Positions 1 through 13,151 of a stretch of DNA of 64,000 nt are shown here, piece by piece. The position numbers and the translations under genes are program-made. Position 1 is the stretch's first letter. The number at the start of each line of letters is the position of its first letter. The notes below the pieces were generated by a model. That model was not told where the DNA came from, searched no databases, and was given only the letters and a program-made list of their open reading frames with translations. Source of the stretch: Larix kaempferi (taxonomy: Eukaryota > Streptophyta > Pinopsida > Pinales > Pinaceae); NCBI GenBank assembly GCA_027924585.1, contig BSBM01001662.1, positions 1,674,001-1,738,000 on the forward strand. The letters run 5' to 3'.

Positions 1-1009
1 TTGGTTAAATGACAGGGAGGATGAACATCCATAGTGCAAGGACTAGCTAAAGCTCTCCTAAATTGCAAAGATGCAAATGAAAAATGACCAAACACTGCCC
101 TCCTTCCTCATACTCCTATTTTATTAAACTCAAGTGAACTCAAGAGCTTGAATTCCCTCCAAGATACTTCACTCAACTCTTTAGTGATGGATTCTCTCAT
201 GAGACACTTGTCCACTTCTTCCTTGCATTCCTCTTTCCCCAATTCGATTTGGGAATATTGGCTGACCATAACTCCCTCTATGCGCCCTTTTGGTGGATAT
301 TTTTAGTCCTGATATGTCAGATGTATAATAGGTATTCCATCAATTCTAAATTTGTCATATTTGTCAAAGATCCCTTCATCATTGTTGTCATAGATGCCAT
401 GGAATATTGTCACAAGTGTCACAATTTGTATTATGCTTATTCCTCTTTATTGGGAGTTACTCTTCCACTCCAATTTGAATCTCCTTGAAATTTGACATGA
501 ATATTCCCCCTTCATATACCCCAAGTACGTTACCCTCCACCTTGAACTCGAATTTGTGTGAGGATGATGCCAAGTGTTAGTGGGGAATCTTGCCACGTTT
601 GGGTCCCACAACCTCTTGTGTGCCCTCATGATCCAACGCCACGTTATTTTATTATTTATTTGACCCATTTAATGTGAATTTATAAGTTTAAGGTCATTTT
701 GGGTCTCGTAGCTCCCTTATTCCAAATTTTGATGATTCTACCCCCAACCTAGGGAACTAGTAATTTAGTGAAAATTTTCCTCCATGATAGTTTATTTGGA
801 TGGGGACATTACAAACTTTGAATTGGGAATTTGCTATCCATGTGACCCACATTGTCCATTTGGATCTAATTTTACATTATTACTAACTTGGACATCATGC
901 TTGGCAATTATTTGACCCTTAGCACCAATTTGACAAACTATCATGAACATGGCTAAGTGGCTTAGGCCATTGCGACCCAATGCAAAATTTGGGGACATGA
1001 CACCTTGAG
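1..1009. other. Spacer, no recognisable gene
   Basis: Only short ORFs without family features. No LTR or coding remnant of the adjoining gypsy fragment could be followed upstream of about 1010, so the gypsy element is truncated here, or is joined to unrelated DNA. Confidence 0.4.
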
Positions 1010-1534
1010 GGTCCAGAGTTGATCCAGGAGATGGAAGAGAATATGAAATCCATCCGGGAACATATGAAAGGATCCCGGGACATGCAAAAAAGTTATGTCG
1101 ATGCTCAATGGATAGACAGAAGTTATGAGATTGGGGATATAGTGTTCTTGCGGGTGAGGCCGCATATGAGCTCTATAAAATTCAGCAAGGAGGACAAATA
1201 GTCACCACAGTTTGTGGGACCATTTGATATTATTGAGAGATTGGGGTTGGTTGCTTACCTTGTTGCTTTTCCATCACCACTGAGTCGGATGCATGGTGTT
1301 TTTCATGTTTATGTTTTGCAACATTATATTTCATATCCATTTCATGTCATTGACTTGAGTAATTTATATATATCGGATGAGGGAGGCTTGGTGGTTGAGC
1401 CAATTCATATTCTAGAGTGGAAAACTCGATATTTTCAACATCGATTAGTCGACCAGGTCCATGTACAATGGGATAGTTATAGTCCCAGTTCTGTGACTTG
1501 GGAGGACGCATTGGAAGATACATGGATAGTTTGA
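1010..1534 (+). pseudogene. Ty3/gypsy integrase C-terminus with chromodomain remnant
   Basis: This is the tail of a gypsy integrase, the enzyme that inserts retrotransposon cDNA into the chromosome. Visible in order are the linker helix (KSYVDAQ), the GDIVFLRVRP strand, a stop codon (TAG at 1199-1201) where the family normally reads K-L-[AS]-P, then QFVGPFDIIERLG (the GPF/Y module) and GVFHVYVLQHYI. The C-terminal stretch QVHVQWDSYSPSSVTWED (about 1450-1510) resembles the chromodomain of plant chromoviruses. The catalytic core, RNase H, RT and gag are absent, so this is a 5'-truncated dead copy. A polypurine tract and LTR-like start follow, as expected for the 3' end of an element. Confidence 0.85.
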
Positions 1535-1569
1535 CTATCTATTTTAGAACTTTGGGATGAAGTTTCCTA

Positions 1570-1578
1570 AAGTGGGGG
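1570..1578 (+). other. Polypurine tract of gypsy fragment
   Basis: The run AAGTGGGGG lies 36 bases after the integrase stop and just before an LTR-like TGTA start. The same run occurs on the minus strand at the equivalent place in the gypsy element at the right end of the window (59558-59566). Confidence 0.6.
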
Positions 1579-1582
1579 TGTA

Positions 1583-3521
1583 TGTAGTGCCCCATTTTTT
1601 CATTGACTTTTGACATTGATTGCAACACTATTATTTGAGGGCATTCGGTTTTGAATGACCCGATTATGTTTGGATCCAGTCCTAGATTTTTGTGTCATGT
1701 TATTATTTGAGGGCATTCATTTCAAATGACCTGTTCATGTGTGGAATTGGTATTGGATTATTAAAGACAATTGCTTCGGAATTGTTTATGAAATTTTGAT
1801 GATGATCAATTTATGTGATTTTGATGATGATCTGTATATTGTGCTACTAATGGTTATCATTTTATGTGATTTTGATGTAAATCCGATAGTGATAGATTTT
1901 TTATATGATTTGATGTGATTTTGATAGTGATCAAAAGTTTATGAGAAATATGGATGATTTCAATAGTAATCAAATGTATATAAGATGTGAAAGGAATTTG
2001 ATGTGGATCAAATGTTCTATGATATTGTTTCAATGATGATTGAATATTTATGAATCATGTGAAATTATGAAATGCATATGATTATGATATATATAGCATG
2101 TACTTTGATGGGTCGTCTAGTGTGACAGGAAAGACAGGTACATGTGACACAATGATGTTGTTGATACTGCGTGGACTCTAGACTAAGTCGGGTATCATTG
2201 ATAGGTGATGTCAACCTGGTATATATGTTTATATTATGATTTTCTTTAAAATATTTGATGTGCTTGATGTTTACGTGCAAGTGTTGGATTGTGATTTCCA
2301 ATCGGTCCATGTCAGGTAATGGGGTTGAATTGAAATATGATGTAAATCTAGCATTTTCCATGTGACGAGTTGGGAAAGAGAAAGAGAGGCTCTTGCTCGT
2401 CAGATGCGTGTTGCCGTGAGGGTAGGTTGTATATTTGGTCACTCAAGAGGAATTTTATTGGGGGGCATGCAATAAGGATACAACCTTATTCCTCGAGAAC
2501 CACCAGTCCATCAATAGGGTCGTTTGAACTGAGTTAGCAATGTCTCGGTTGTCGCACCAAGTCCCCACCAAAAGGGGAGTATCTAAAGGGAATGCATGGA
2601 GCAAGACACCCTTCATATCCCCGCTGCAAAGAGAAGAACAACCATTACATTAAATTATTAATGGGGGGAATAACAATATTTAGAAATATAATTAAGTTAA
2701 TTTATGAGAATGAAATCTCAAATTAATTAATTTTAATTACGAATTTGTGAAAAATGAAAGTGAGCAAAATAAACAATTGTAAACTAAAAATTAAAGAGAT
2801 TGAAGAAATATTTAATTGAGAAAATCAAGGGACTCAAATAAAGTAAATATCAGTTAAAATAAAACAATTAGAAAACTAAAGAGAACTAAAACTGGGTGGG
2901 TGAATAAGAAATTAAAATAATTTGAAAATGAATGCATGGATGCATTAAGGGTTTTCGAAAAATTATATAGAGATGGAGAGAGAATAAGGCACCAGTATTT
3001 TTTTACCCTAGTGCTAGACTATAGAGGATCTGTCATGCTTTTAAGGTGATTGTTAGACAGTTTGGTTCACTTCGGTATGAGAGAGGATGGGAGCCTCATC
3101 GCAGTAGCCTGTGTACCGAAGTTGTTTCTAGCTTTCGATTCGTCAGCCTCATTGCGGCTTGGGGGTCCCACGGGAAGTAGAGTACCTTTTGGGTATGGTA
3201 GGGTGGAATCTAGTGGTCCCATAGTGAATGGAAAATCAACAAAGGAGCTTGCAACAGATATTCAACAACTACCACAAATTTCAATAACTTCACATGATAT
3301 TAGGTCGGTACATTTATGTTTTGATTATGTACTATTCATTTCAGTTGGTTAATGATTACTATAATGTTGTATATTGTTAGATCTATTGACATATTTAAGT
3401 TGTATTGTAGATATATGCCTTCAGTATGAAAAAAATTATGCTGCTTAGTAATCCATATCTATGTTTATGAATAAATGCATGTTATTAGTGGTTTAGTAGG
3501 GTCGTTAGGAGGTTCCCTACA
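1583..3521 (+). mobile_element. Probable 3' LTR of gypsy element
   Basis: It begins TGTAGTGCCCC right after the polypurine tract, the usual chromovirus LTR start, and a plausible end is ...CCCTACA at 3521, giving matching TGTAG/CTACA termini. The start could be 1579 instead. The end is inferred only from the terminal match, since the partner LTR and the 5' flank are missing. It holds no coding sequence. Small ORFs at 3050-3352 and on the minus strand at 2065-2442 have no family features. Confidence 0.45.
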
Positions 3522-3679
3522 TAATGTCCATGAAAATTATGTGCATGTTATCATCCATGCAATCTGCTCTTTTTCATTCCTTCACTTATCCACTAAGAAA
3601 ACATGAATCCTTCTACCACCATGCTTGGAATGGCTCTTGCAAATGTGTCTCATCACTTCATCCTCGAAGTATCTTCTAT

Positions 3680-5182
3680 CTAAAGAACAACAAGCCTCTC
3701 TCTGAAGTACTCTAACTTCACTCTGGTTAGTGGTTTGGTCAACACATCTGCAATCTGCTCATCCGTTGCAACATATAGGAGCTTTACTGCTCCTCTCTGC
3801 ACCATATCCCTGATATAGTGATATTTGATCTCGATGTGCTTCGACTTGTCATGGAACACCGGGTTCTCTGACAAATTCACACAACTCTGGTTGTCATAAT
3901 AGATACAAGTAGCATCCAACTGGAGATCAAATAAATCTGGCAGTAGCTTCCTTAGCCATACTGCCTTGCAACTGGCCGAAAAAGTTGCGACATACTCTAC
4001 TTCGGCTGTACTCAGTGCTACACATGATTGCTTCATGCTAAACCAAGAGATCACACCTGATCCCATACTGAAGCAACACCCCGAAGTGCTCTTCCTATCT
4101 ACAACACTTCCTGCCAAATCTGAATCAACATAGCCCTCCAGGTTAAACTTTTGATTCGCATCATACTTGAGCCCATAATCAACCGTACTCTTCAGGTACC
4201 TCAGAATATGCTTTACAACAATCAGGTGAACATGTCTAGGATCTGTCAGGAATTGGCTCAAGGTGTTCACCGCAAAGCAAATATCTGGTCTCGTGTTCGT
4301 CAGGTACATCAAGGACCTAATCATCTGTCGATACATAGTGGCATCAACCGAATTTGATGAAGCATCACTCAATAGCTTTAGGTTCGATGCCACAGGTGTG
4401 GCCATGGCCTTGCAGTCCATCATCCCGAACCATTTCAGGATCTCTACTGCATACTTCCTTTGTACAAGGAAGATTCCATCTGTACTCTGCCACACCTCCA
4501 TACCTAGAAAGTAATGCATCATACACAATTCCTTCATCTCGAACGTGGTAGCAAGCTTCCTCTTCGTGTCGACAATCAACCTATCCTCACCTGTCAAAAA
4601 CAGGTCATCTGCATACAATAGGAGTATCATTGGATTTCCTTCCTCAACCTTGTAGTAAAGGTTGGAATCCGCTTTACTCTTGGTAAAGCCCAAACTGGAC
4701 AGGAAGCTGTCTATCCTGTCGTACCATGTCATGGGTGCTTTCTTCAAGCCATAAAAGGCTTTCTTCAATCTACACACATATGACTCCCTGTCATGTGTCT
4801 CAAAATCAATTGGCTGCTCCACATACACTTCCTCTTCGACTACACCATTCAAGAAAGCTATCTTGACATCCATTTGGTGTATCTTCCACTTCATTACTGC
4901 AGCCAGAACAAGTACTGTTATGATGGAAGTGTATCTAGATACAGGTGCAAAAGTCTCTTCATAATCTATCGCTTCTTTCTGAGAGAAGCCATGAGCCACA
5001 AACCTTTCCTTGTATTTCTCTATGCTGCCATCTGCAGCATGCTTAATCTTGTAGATGTACTTGGAAGTCACAATAGACTTCCCTTTTGGTCTTGGGACCA
5101 CATCCCAAACATCATTCTTCATGATTGATTGGTACTCCTAGATCATGGCATCCTTCCATTACTGCATCCTAGATCCTGGGAA
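3680..5182 (-). pseudogene. Ty1/copia reverse transcriptase-RNase H fragment
   Basis: A 480-codon open frame (5122 to 3680) encodes the RT and RNase H end of a copia polyprotein. The frame can be read further upstream to about 5182 (WKDAM...EYQSIMKNDVWD) across in-frame stops. Marks are the start block MKNDVWDVVPRP, ARYTS-like RYTSIITVL, QMDVKIAFLNG, the catalytic YADD near 4606-4617, the RNase H block SDLAGSVVDRKSTSG, and the closing SKHIEIKYHYIRD and IADVLTKPL. Gag, protease and integrase are not found upstream. No LTR could be matched downstream, so whether it belongs with the primer site at 7.9 kb is unresolved. The RT-RNase H part is long and open, suggesting a fairly young copy. Confidence 0.9.
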
Positions 5183-7884
5183 CTTCAGATTCTTCAATAT
5201 CTTCAATAGGTAGTTTTCTTGAACTTCGTTGCCGAAACAAATGTCGTTGTTGAGTCTTCGTTGCTTGTTCTTAGAAACAAGTCTCTCTTGTAGGTGATGG
5301 TACACGGTCTTTCCTACAAGATAAGTTCAACTGCATGATTAGAAACATATCATAGAATTTAGAACAAAATCTTACACATAAGAATATATGTCATACAATC
5401 ATGCAATTATCCTAGCCAATGCTTCAATACAACATTTATCCATATCCCGTAACTTTCTAGATGCCTTCCATCTCTACCAGAACATTGTTAAGAGTGTGCA
5501 CAACTCCCAATATGCTAGCAAAGAGGTTTCATTCTAGATAAGTAGTAATGGAATATTGTACATTACCATAGGCCACTTACCCAATACTTGTATATTAGTA
5601 GTATCTTGTTCATTAATGCAACTTTTCTAATATGCATAATATACATCCTAAATCTAGGAACATAAGTATGTACATGACTGAACAACATTATTTAAGTAAT
5701 CATATATACAATACATGACAATTCAAATACTTATCTTTGTTTGGTTGTTGGGTGGACTCCCTCTCAATCTTTGCTTCCTGGATTATTTGTCCTTGAACTT
5801 ATATCTATCCTGGACCACTATGCATGCTTAAGTGTGCACTAGTGTCATCATTGTGTCATCCTCAATATCTCATACATAATCATACATTCATTAGTATAAT
5901 CTCAATACTATCAAAGCATTATGATTCTAAATATGTATGGTCATGATCATTTCATACACTGGTAATTTATCACAAGCGTTAGTATTCAAGGTTTCAGGGA
6001 GTACTTCTTTTACTCATGCATATTCTTATTTGACCATAGGACTCTTCTAGTTTGTCATAATAATCAAAGTAAGAAGCATAATATAAATCCATGATTATTC
6101 AAACCTGTAACTTCATGAATAATCATTATCAATCATACGAAAGTATACTTATATGAGATGCTAACACAAGGTAGGATTCTAACTTGATATAAGAAAAACA
6201 TACCTGGATAATCATGTTTGCGAGTTATGTATAACATACCCAAACAATGTCTTCTTTGATCTCTTCAATGATTTAGAGACCTTGTGCTAGTAACCTGCAT
6301 ATATCATAAGTTAAGCATTGTAGAACCAAATTATGCATACCTCGTAAGTAGAGCTTCTATGTGATCAATGGCTATCGATGAGTCTTTGTCTTCATGTCAC
6401 CATGGTCATATGTTCTTGATATAGGACTTGATTTGTCTTTCTTGATGTACCTTTCATGTTAGCAGACAACATCATCCTCATACAACACCACAGTGCATTA
6501 GTACAATCATAAGTGTCATAAACCTAATCAATGAATGTCTTCTATTATTCATATGCATTCATACTTTTACTAAGGTGATAAGACAAGTCTAAAATTAATC
6601 AATATTGTACTAACCTCAATAATATGAATACAAACATATCATAAACTTAATCATGAACAAATTTCAAAACATACCTGTATCTCCTCAAGTCACACCTGTC
6701 GGGATTGCTTGTAGTCTTGTTTTGTAAGGCCTTAGCCTCATCTCCCTTTGGAACTGGAACTTCTTCACTTATGTAGGTGTCCAAATCATTCTCTTATAGT
6801 ATTAACCCAATCCTATACTTCCATGCTAGGAAGTTATCAGCCCCACTTGATTTGCTGAATTTGGATCTGGAGTTGGCTAGGGTTTGACAGAGAAACCCTA
6901 AAAATCCAAACTTGGAATTTCAACCTTCTGTCTAGACAGGGAGATGAAATTGATTGAGACGAGCAAGTTGGTGTGCTTATATTTTGAAAACTCCAAAAAT
7001 TGACCCCTCAAAATTGACCTGCGAGATTCGAATCTACAACTTCTATCAAATTCTGGTTTTCTGGTCAAAAACCCGAACTAGGGTTTGATAGAGCCTGGGG
7101 TTCTACCCAACCAAAAAATTCGATCTTGGTCTCTAAATTTCGATTTTGATGAGGAACATCCATCCATGGTCTTAGATTCCAAAAAAATCCAACTTTTGCA
7201 GAAACCCTAATTTCCCGTAGCAGTGACGAGCCAAAAATGAAAGTGCTCAGAATCCAATTGTGTTTGGACATAAATATATACCATATTGTTTCTGATGTAT
7301 CTCTGAAATTTTGGATCCACAGGGTCTAAAACTTCTGCCTGTGGTAGACTGACCTATCATCTTTCCAACCCCACAGATTTGAGCTTTAATGGATTCTCTA
7401 AGAGAGAGATATGCCAAGTGTTGCAACATGACCTGTTTATGGGATGAAACAGTATATCGAACTTGTACGGTGTGCCACGTGTCACTGTTTCAACTTCAAC
7501 CTCTGAAACTCGGACTTGTGAAACTACAGTCCGTGCCCTAACTGTCACTTTTTACGGAATTCCATTTGGAGCTTCCTAGCCCAAGATATGACCTTTGTTC
7601 CTAAGTCACTTGTTTAGGGATGTATTTTGGAAGAGGCAGAAACCCTAACTTGTACGGATCATATCTTACAAAGTACAATGAATATGAGGTTGAGCTTCGG
7701 ACACAAGGTACATGAACATTTCATCTTCGTCCTGTAAAAGTTTCAGGTCCTGAACCTTCCCCAAAAATGAGTTATAGCGAAAAGTGCCATGATGACTAGT
7801 TTTTTCTATACCAAGCCCTAGCTTCCAATTTGTTGCAAGTGCAACGAGTGTCATAAATTCCATACCATGCCTTCCTTTAGGCTA
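5183..7884 (-). other. Non-coding interior between copia RT and primer site
   Basis: No gag, protease or integrase was recognised in 2.7 kb. The sequence next to the primer site (7000-7880) reads on the minus strand as stop-ridden text with one 65-codon ORF (7863 to 7666). This could be the leader of a large non-autonomous LTR element (LARD-like), an unrelated insertion, or heavily decayed coding DNA. A splice-acceptor-like CTTGTAG lies near 5313 on the minus strand. Confidence 0.35.
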
Positions 7885-7896
7885 GCTCTGATACCA
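7885..7896 (-). other. Primer binding site, initiator Met tRNA
   Basis: On the minus strand this reads TGGTATCAGAGC, the standard plant copia primer site complementary to the 3' end of initiator methionine tRNA. It directly abuts an LTR-like end (...AACA). Confidence 0.85.
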
Positions 7897-8500
7897 TGTT
7901 ATTTTTTCATCATTTAATTCAATATGATATAGGATCTTAACTGAGAGAACAACATGTACAGCATATCAAACACAAGAGACAAGAGACACAAAGCATTTCA
8001 CCGGGGGAAACCAAGAAGGTGAAAAACCCTACAACTTCCTCAGAGATAGAATAAGCACCAATATAAAGATCACAAAGATCAAACCCCACAACAAGAGATA
8101 GCATCCTAGCAGCTCCTCCTCCTCCACTTGTGCGCACTCCTTCTCTCTCTCACTAATGCGAAGTGAGTGAGTGAGTGAATGAATAGAATGAGAGAGACAC
8201 ACTCTCTATTTATACAATGACTTGACTTTCCTTTTACTCTAATTGGGCCGACCTCCCTTAGGAGAGTCTAATAACCCATTACCACTTGTCACTGGGCCGA
8301 CTCCACTAGGGTGGTCTAATAACCCTTTGACCCAAACTGGGCCGACCCCTCTAAGGTGGTCTAATAACCTATCAAATATAAGTTACGACACTTACAATAT
8401 AACTTGTGACACTTACAATATAACTTGCGAGACCTTCAAAATGACTAGCCTAGTCCTCTATACTCCTGCATCATTGCTTAAAGAAATTGGGAGAGTGTGG
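7897..8500 (-). mobile_element. Copia-type 5' LTR (upper boundary approximate)
   Basis: On the minus strand the sequence ends ...AACA immediately before the primer site. A clear promoter core TATAAATAG sits at 8206-8214, followed by a CT/GA-rich leader, as in a U3-R-U5 layout. U3 contains a triplicated segment (8243-8380). The upper end is uncertain; about 8470-8500 is a guess, as no partner LTR or target duplication was found. Confidence 0.6.
8243..8380 (+). repeat. About 46-bp tandem repeat, three copies, in LTR U3
   Basis: Each copy has TGGGCCGAC, then a short variable block, then TCTAATAACC. Starts are near 8243, 8290 and 8336. Tandem repeats in U3 often carry enhancer sites in retrotransposons; that role is inference here. 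Confidence 0.75.
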
Positions 8501-8519
8501 TGGAAGTTATAAAGGAATC

Positions 8520-9960
8520 ACATAGTGGGCATGGTTTCATATACAATTATTAGTTTTTTATATGTATTGTCAAGTCATGTTTTTGTTTGGATAGTTTGTA
8601 AGAGTTTGCAGTTGTAGTTATTATAAGAAGCAAACAAAAAAATTGGAAACTTTGAATCCCTTATTGTAATATCTTAGTTGTTTTATAAGTCTATGTTGAA
8701 TACTTTGGCCATAAATTTTATATATGAATCGACAAATTATCCATTACATAGATGTCTTATTGACAAAATTGGAAACTTTCAATCTCTTATTTCAATATCT
8801 TAGTTGGTTTAAAACTATAATACTATAATAATATAGATTTATTTTAATTTTGAATTTATTAAGTATAAAGAATTAAAGTTTTTAAGGTACAAATCTTTTT
8901 TCAAAATTTTTATTTAAAAAAAATTACACTTACAAATAATAAAAGAGACATAACAAAAACATTACCAATCAATACAAACATTATTATTTTCTAACATTAT
9001 TATTATCATTGTTTTATTTTTATAAAATAATATATTAAACCAATATATATATTACAATCTCTTTAATATTGAATAAAAAATATACGTATACATATTATAA
9101 TCTCTTAAATATTAAATATAAAATTTAATAAGAGATATATTTTATAATTATTTATATTTATTTAATTTAATATATTTTTATAATTTTAATTATGACTTTA
9201 CATAATCTATATTTTTATTAATTTCATAACTAGTTTTTGTTATAAATATAACCATACTGCCAATTTAGCTGTACACAATCACTATCAATATAATTCAAAC
9301 ATTTTTACCACATTATAATAATTTATAATAAAATTACAATATATGAAAACATATTTAAGAAACATTGATAAATGTAATTATAAATGTATAAGGTTTATTT
9401 ATTTATAATAAGAAATAGAATAGGCTAAATTCTAAACTATTTGCACTTAGATTTGGGTGGTTTTTTAATCAAAATTATGTGGAAATTGTTGAAATGGTAG
9501 TTTTGGGTTGCTTCAATTACATAATAAGGGTGTCCAAAGGTAATAGAGATAGCTGAATCCATTCCTGCAGTAGAAATTACAATTCCAACAACCCAAATTG
9601 CCATTTTAACAATTTGACCAATTTCGAACAAAAATAAGTCGAGAAAGTGCAAATCTTCTAGAGTTTAGCTCACTCCGAAAGAAATATTGCCTCTAACTAT
9701 TGAGAAAAATACAACTTTCAAATTAGAAAACAGAGACTAAACTGAGACTTTCACAACTTTCTCAACAAATAAATAAATAATTATTGATATTAAGTTTTGT
9801 TTTAAAATGATGATGTGTATCTCGATATTTAGATATTACGTAGCAATTAGTTTGGAGGATTAGTTAAAGGGATTCTCTCCTCAAGTAAAGGAAGTATAAA
9901 CTATATTTCAAATTACCATTACAAAAATGAAAACTGATTAGAGAAAGCAACGACTTGCTT
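8520..9960. other. AT-rich spacer
   Basis: Very AT-rich, with many poly(A/T) and TTTATAA-like words, most marked at 8830-9430. No coding or RNA feature seen. Confidence 0.5.
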
Positions 9961-10075
9961 TCTTTAACAAAACGCAAGGGGAACTCCTTTGCAATTTGGC
10001 CATTAGAGAAAGCGATCTTCAAATAAAAGACTCTCTTTAACAAAAACGCAAGGGAAACTCCTTTGCAAATTGTTA
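9961..10075 (+). repeat. 73-bp tandem duplication
   Basis: Two near-identical copies share TCTTTAACAA and CTCCTTTGCAA, starting at 9961 and 10034. Confidence 0.75.
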
Positions 10076-10289
10076 GATGAAGTGATGTAGAATTCATATA
10101 ATATTAGAAAATGCAGAGACGTGCAAACAATTCTTTTAGGTTGTGATTTCCATGACGCAATGTGTTGGGCGTGATGTGCTGTGGATTTAAAAGATAGTTG
10201 AGTAGTTTTCATTTAATGCATGAAGACAAGAACTACATTTCTTGAACCTACTTGCGTCGACGCCACCACCTCTCTAGAACCGTGGTTGC

Positions 10290-10661
10290 TGGGCAGCGGA
10301 ATTCCACATAACCAAATTTACACAATAGAGAACATAGAGAAGAGAGCAGATAACAACATAACAATAATTGGATGAGTCTCTACTAGTAATAATCACATTA
10401 TATATTACTTGATAAAACCCTTCTCAAGAAACATGCAAAGGCAAAGATCAATAAAAATCCCCGAAAGAAAGGTCAATATTCTTATTGCTCAATAAGAAGA
10501 TTTACAAATGCCCAACAGCAAGCTTACAACAGCCTCTACTCCGTACTTGGTTCTACAGGCTTACATATATATCAGTTCTCCTACGGTTACACAAAACTAA
10601 CTAATAACTGTGAAGTGCAGCATATCCTATCCTAGGCTAATTTGTTTCAACAAATTCAACA
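10290..10661 (-). mobile_element. Possible solo copia-like LTR, unresolved
   Basis: Read on the minus strand, the stretch starts TGTTGAATTTGTTG, has a TATATAT box about 90 bp in, then a CAATAAGA-like region, and ends near GCTGCCCA. This is LTR-like in layout, but no target duplication, primer site or partner LTR was found. It could equally be ordinary spacer. Confidence 0.25.
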
Positions 10662-10717
10662 ATAACAACAATTTTGTGAACTGCTATAAGAATTGAGGAA
10701 TATCCTAATCATGGGAA

Positions 10718-11137
10718 ATTGGTTGTCACCATTCCAACCATGGTTAGTATAATCCTAGTATAATCCAATGAGAAAGGAAAACCATCTAGTAAAGTTTTGG
10801 TGGTAGCATAAGCATTAGTAAAGATATGACCATCAATTCAATTTCCCAGAATCAATTTCAGTGAAGGATTTGAATTTTCCTATTTTAAAATAAATTTATT
10901 TGATAAAATTATTAAATTAGGGATAGGGGTTAATTGGTTGTCACCATTCCAACCATGGTTAGTATAATCCAATGAGAAAGGAAAACCATCTAGTAAAGTT
11001 GTGGTGGTACCATAAGCATTAGTAGAGGTATGCTCATCAATTCAATTTCCCAGAATCAATTTCAGTGAAGGATTTGAATTTTTCTATTTTAAAATAGATT
11101 TATTTGATAAAATTATCAAATTAGGGATAAGGGTTGG
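10718..11137 (+). repeat. 215-bp direct tandem duplication
   Basis: Two copies beginning ATTGGTTGTCACCATTCC at 10718 and 10933 run to AAATTAGGGATA. They differ by a small number of substitutions and one short deletion in the second copy (the repeated TAGTATAATCC). Confidence 0.9.
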
Positions 11138-12900
11138 AACGCCACACTATTAGGGATTTTGGAGATGAATTATATTTGTTATTCAATTACCACCAAATAT
11201 AGATGTGATTCTTTCTCATCTATCTCCACCTCCCAAATTTTATAAAGGTAATATTTATTTGAAAAGTTTTTTAGTTAAAAGAAAGATTTAATTTAATTTA
11301 GGTTACAATATTCAAGTACACATATTGATATAAATTAAAATAGTAAAGAAAATTTTCAGTACAATTAAAATATGGAATTAAACATCTCATAAATACAAAA
11401 GTATGCATTATTTAAATTTGAGAAAATTTAAAAATATATATATACTCTTTCAAAATTTTATGTAAAAATTAATTTTTAGTGTAAGTAGCTTTAAACATAT
11501 CACAAATTTGACACATAATATATAACAACATCAAAATAAATTTTCATAGGTAAGTATAGATACATGGCCTCAATGTATGTAGTTTTAGTTGTCAAGATTA
11601 AGTAATGTGTGTGGAATTTTAATGTTAATTGAAAAGATTATTGAGAACAATAGTCACAAATTTGTTAGAAATGATTTCTTAGTTTTTTCTGTCAATTTTG
11701 TATATAGGCTAAATAATCACTAATGTAGCCATTGTTTAGTGATATTCACGATGGAAGAAACCTAAATGAATATTAATGTCATTGTGGAAAAATTTAGAGG
11801 CTAAATTTGACCCATGGACTAATTTTTCATATTTTTTTTGAAAAATAATTTGTTAATTTGCCTTTTTTTTGTCTAAATTGATTTGCCCAAATTCTATAGG
11901 CCTAAATGATTTTACTAAAAAATAGCTCAAATTTTCTATAAACTATCTAAAATCCTTAGGAATTTCAATATTTTTTACAAACATATCACCAAACATTTTA
12001 TGGTTGGCATTTTAAGAATTAGTAAGAGTTACCAAAGTTTCTACACTTTAAAATAAGTGTTCATAACGATTAAGTAAAATTAAATGCCTAAAAGGTTTAT
12101 GTAACCTTAGACCCTATGTATAATTTCTAACGGTGTAGGATAAAAACACACCAAAACGTCGTGCTTTTTAGGTCAAATTATTATCAAATCCGGCCAAAAT
12201 CATGTCTGGAAATTGTAGTTTGTGTAGAGCGCCCATTAACATTAGATTGTATGGGACATGTTTTTGAGGCATGATGTCATTATCTCATAACAACAAGCTT
12301 TTTATCCATAAATATGTCATCTACAAGCCAACGGAATTGTTCCTAATCCTTTATAAAACTTTGTCATAATTATATCAATACCAACATCCCTACCTATTGA
12401 CTTAGCTTAGAAGATATTACACCTTCGGATAACCAAACCTGATTCCAAGGTTGGTAATCATAAACGTAAAAGCATCATCATAAGGAAATAGCATGTTGTG
12501 TTGAGGAAATTCCTTTTTTTCCATTTCCTTCTCAGGATAATATTTGGTTGTGGATCATTTAAAATGTATAATTTATTTAAATATTGGGAAGCTAAATTCA
12601 AATTCATTAATATATTAATGTGATTTGATTTTTTTATTAATAATAAGTTATTCTTTTCATTTGAAAATGTAATAGTACATCAAAATTTCAATGTTTACTG
12701 ACGTAGTAAAGTTGAGAGGCTTTATTTTTCAGTGGATATATAGCAGACCTGTAAATTCATAGGATGTCAAAAATCTAGTCAGCCTTGAAGTTGAGCTCCT
12801 CAAAGAAAACGAATTTCTTTAAATATGTTTATGGTAGGCTGGCATTGCCAGCTTCGCTTCGCAAACTATCCTGGAGGACTGGAGGAGATAGGGTAGGTGG
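11138..12900. other. AT-rich spacer
   Basis: No open frame with family features, no structured repeat and no RNA gene seen. Confidence 0.45.
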
Positions 12901-13011
12901 AACTTGGAAGTAGCTCAACCACAGTGGAATAGGGGTATAAGAAAAAGCTTGTTTCTATTCATGCAATATTATATATTGATGGTCGGAGCCATGGAAGCAT
13001 GGAATTCGAGC

Positions 13012-13151
13012 ATTGACTTGATACAACAAAGAAAACAAAAGGTGGAACTCGGGAGCTGCAGGATTGACTTGATACAACAAAGAAAACACAGGGTGTGAGG
13101 TTGGGAGCCGTAGACGGTAGGATTAACTTGATACAACAAAGAAAACACAGG
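13012..13151 (+). repeat. Minisatellite, three 51-59-bp units
   Basis: The block ATT(G/A)ACTTGATACAACAAAG recurs at 13012, 13063 and 13122, with GGGAGC-containing spacers between. It creates a meaningless repeated ORF on each strand. Confidence 0.8.

Noticed and set aside
3360-3679. 3' LTR of the copia RT fragment
   Set aside because: No similarity seen to the LTR at 7897-8500 and no recognisable polypurine tract.
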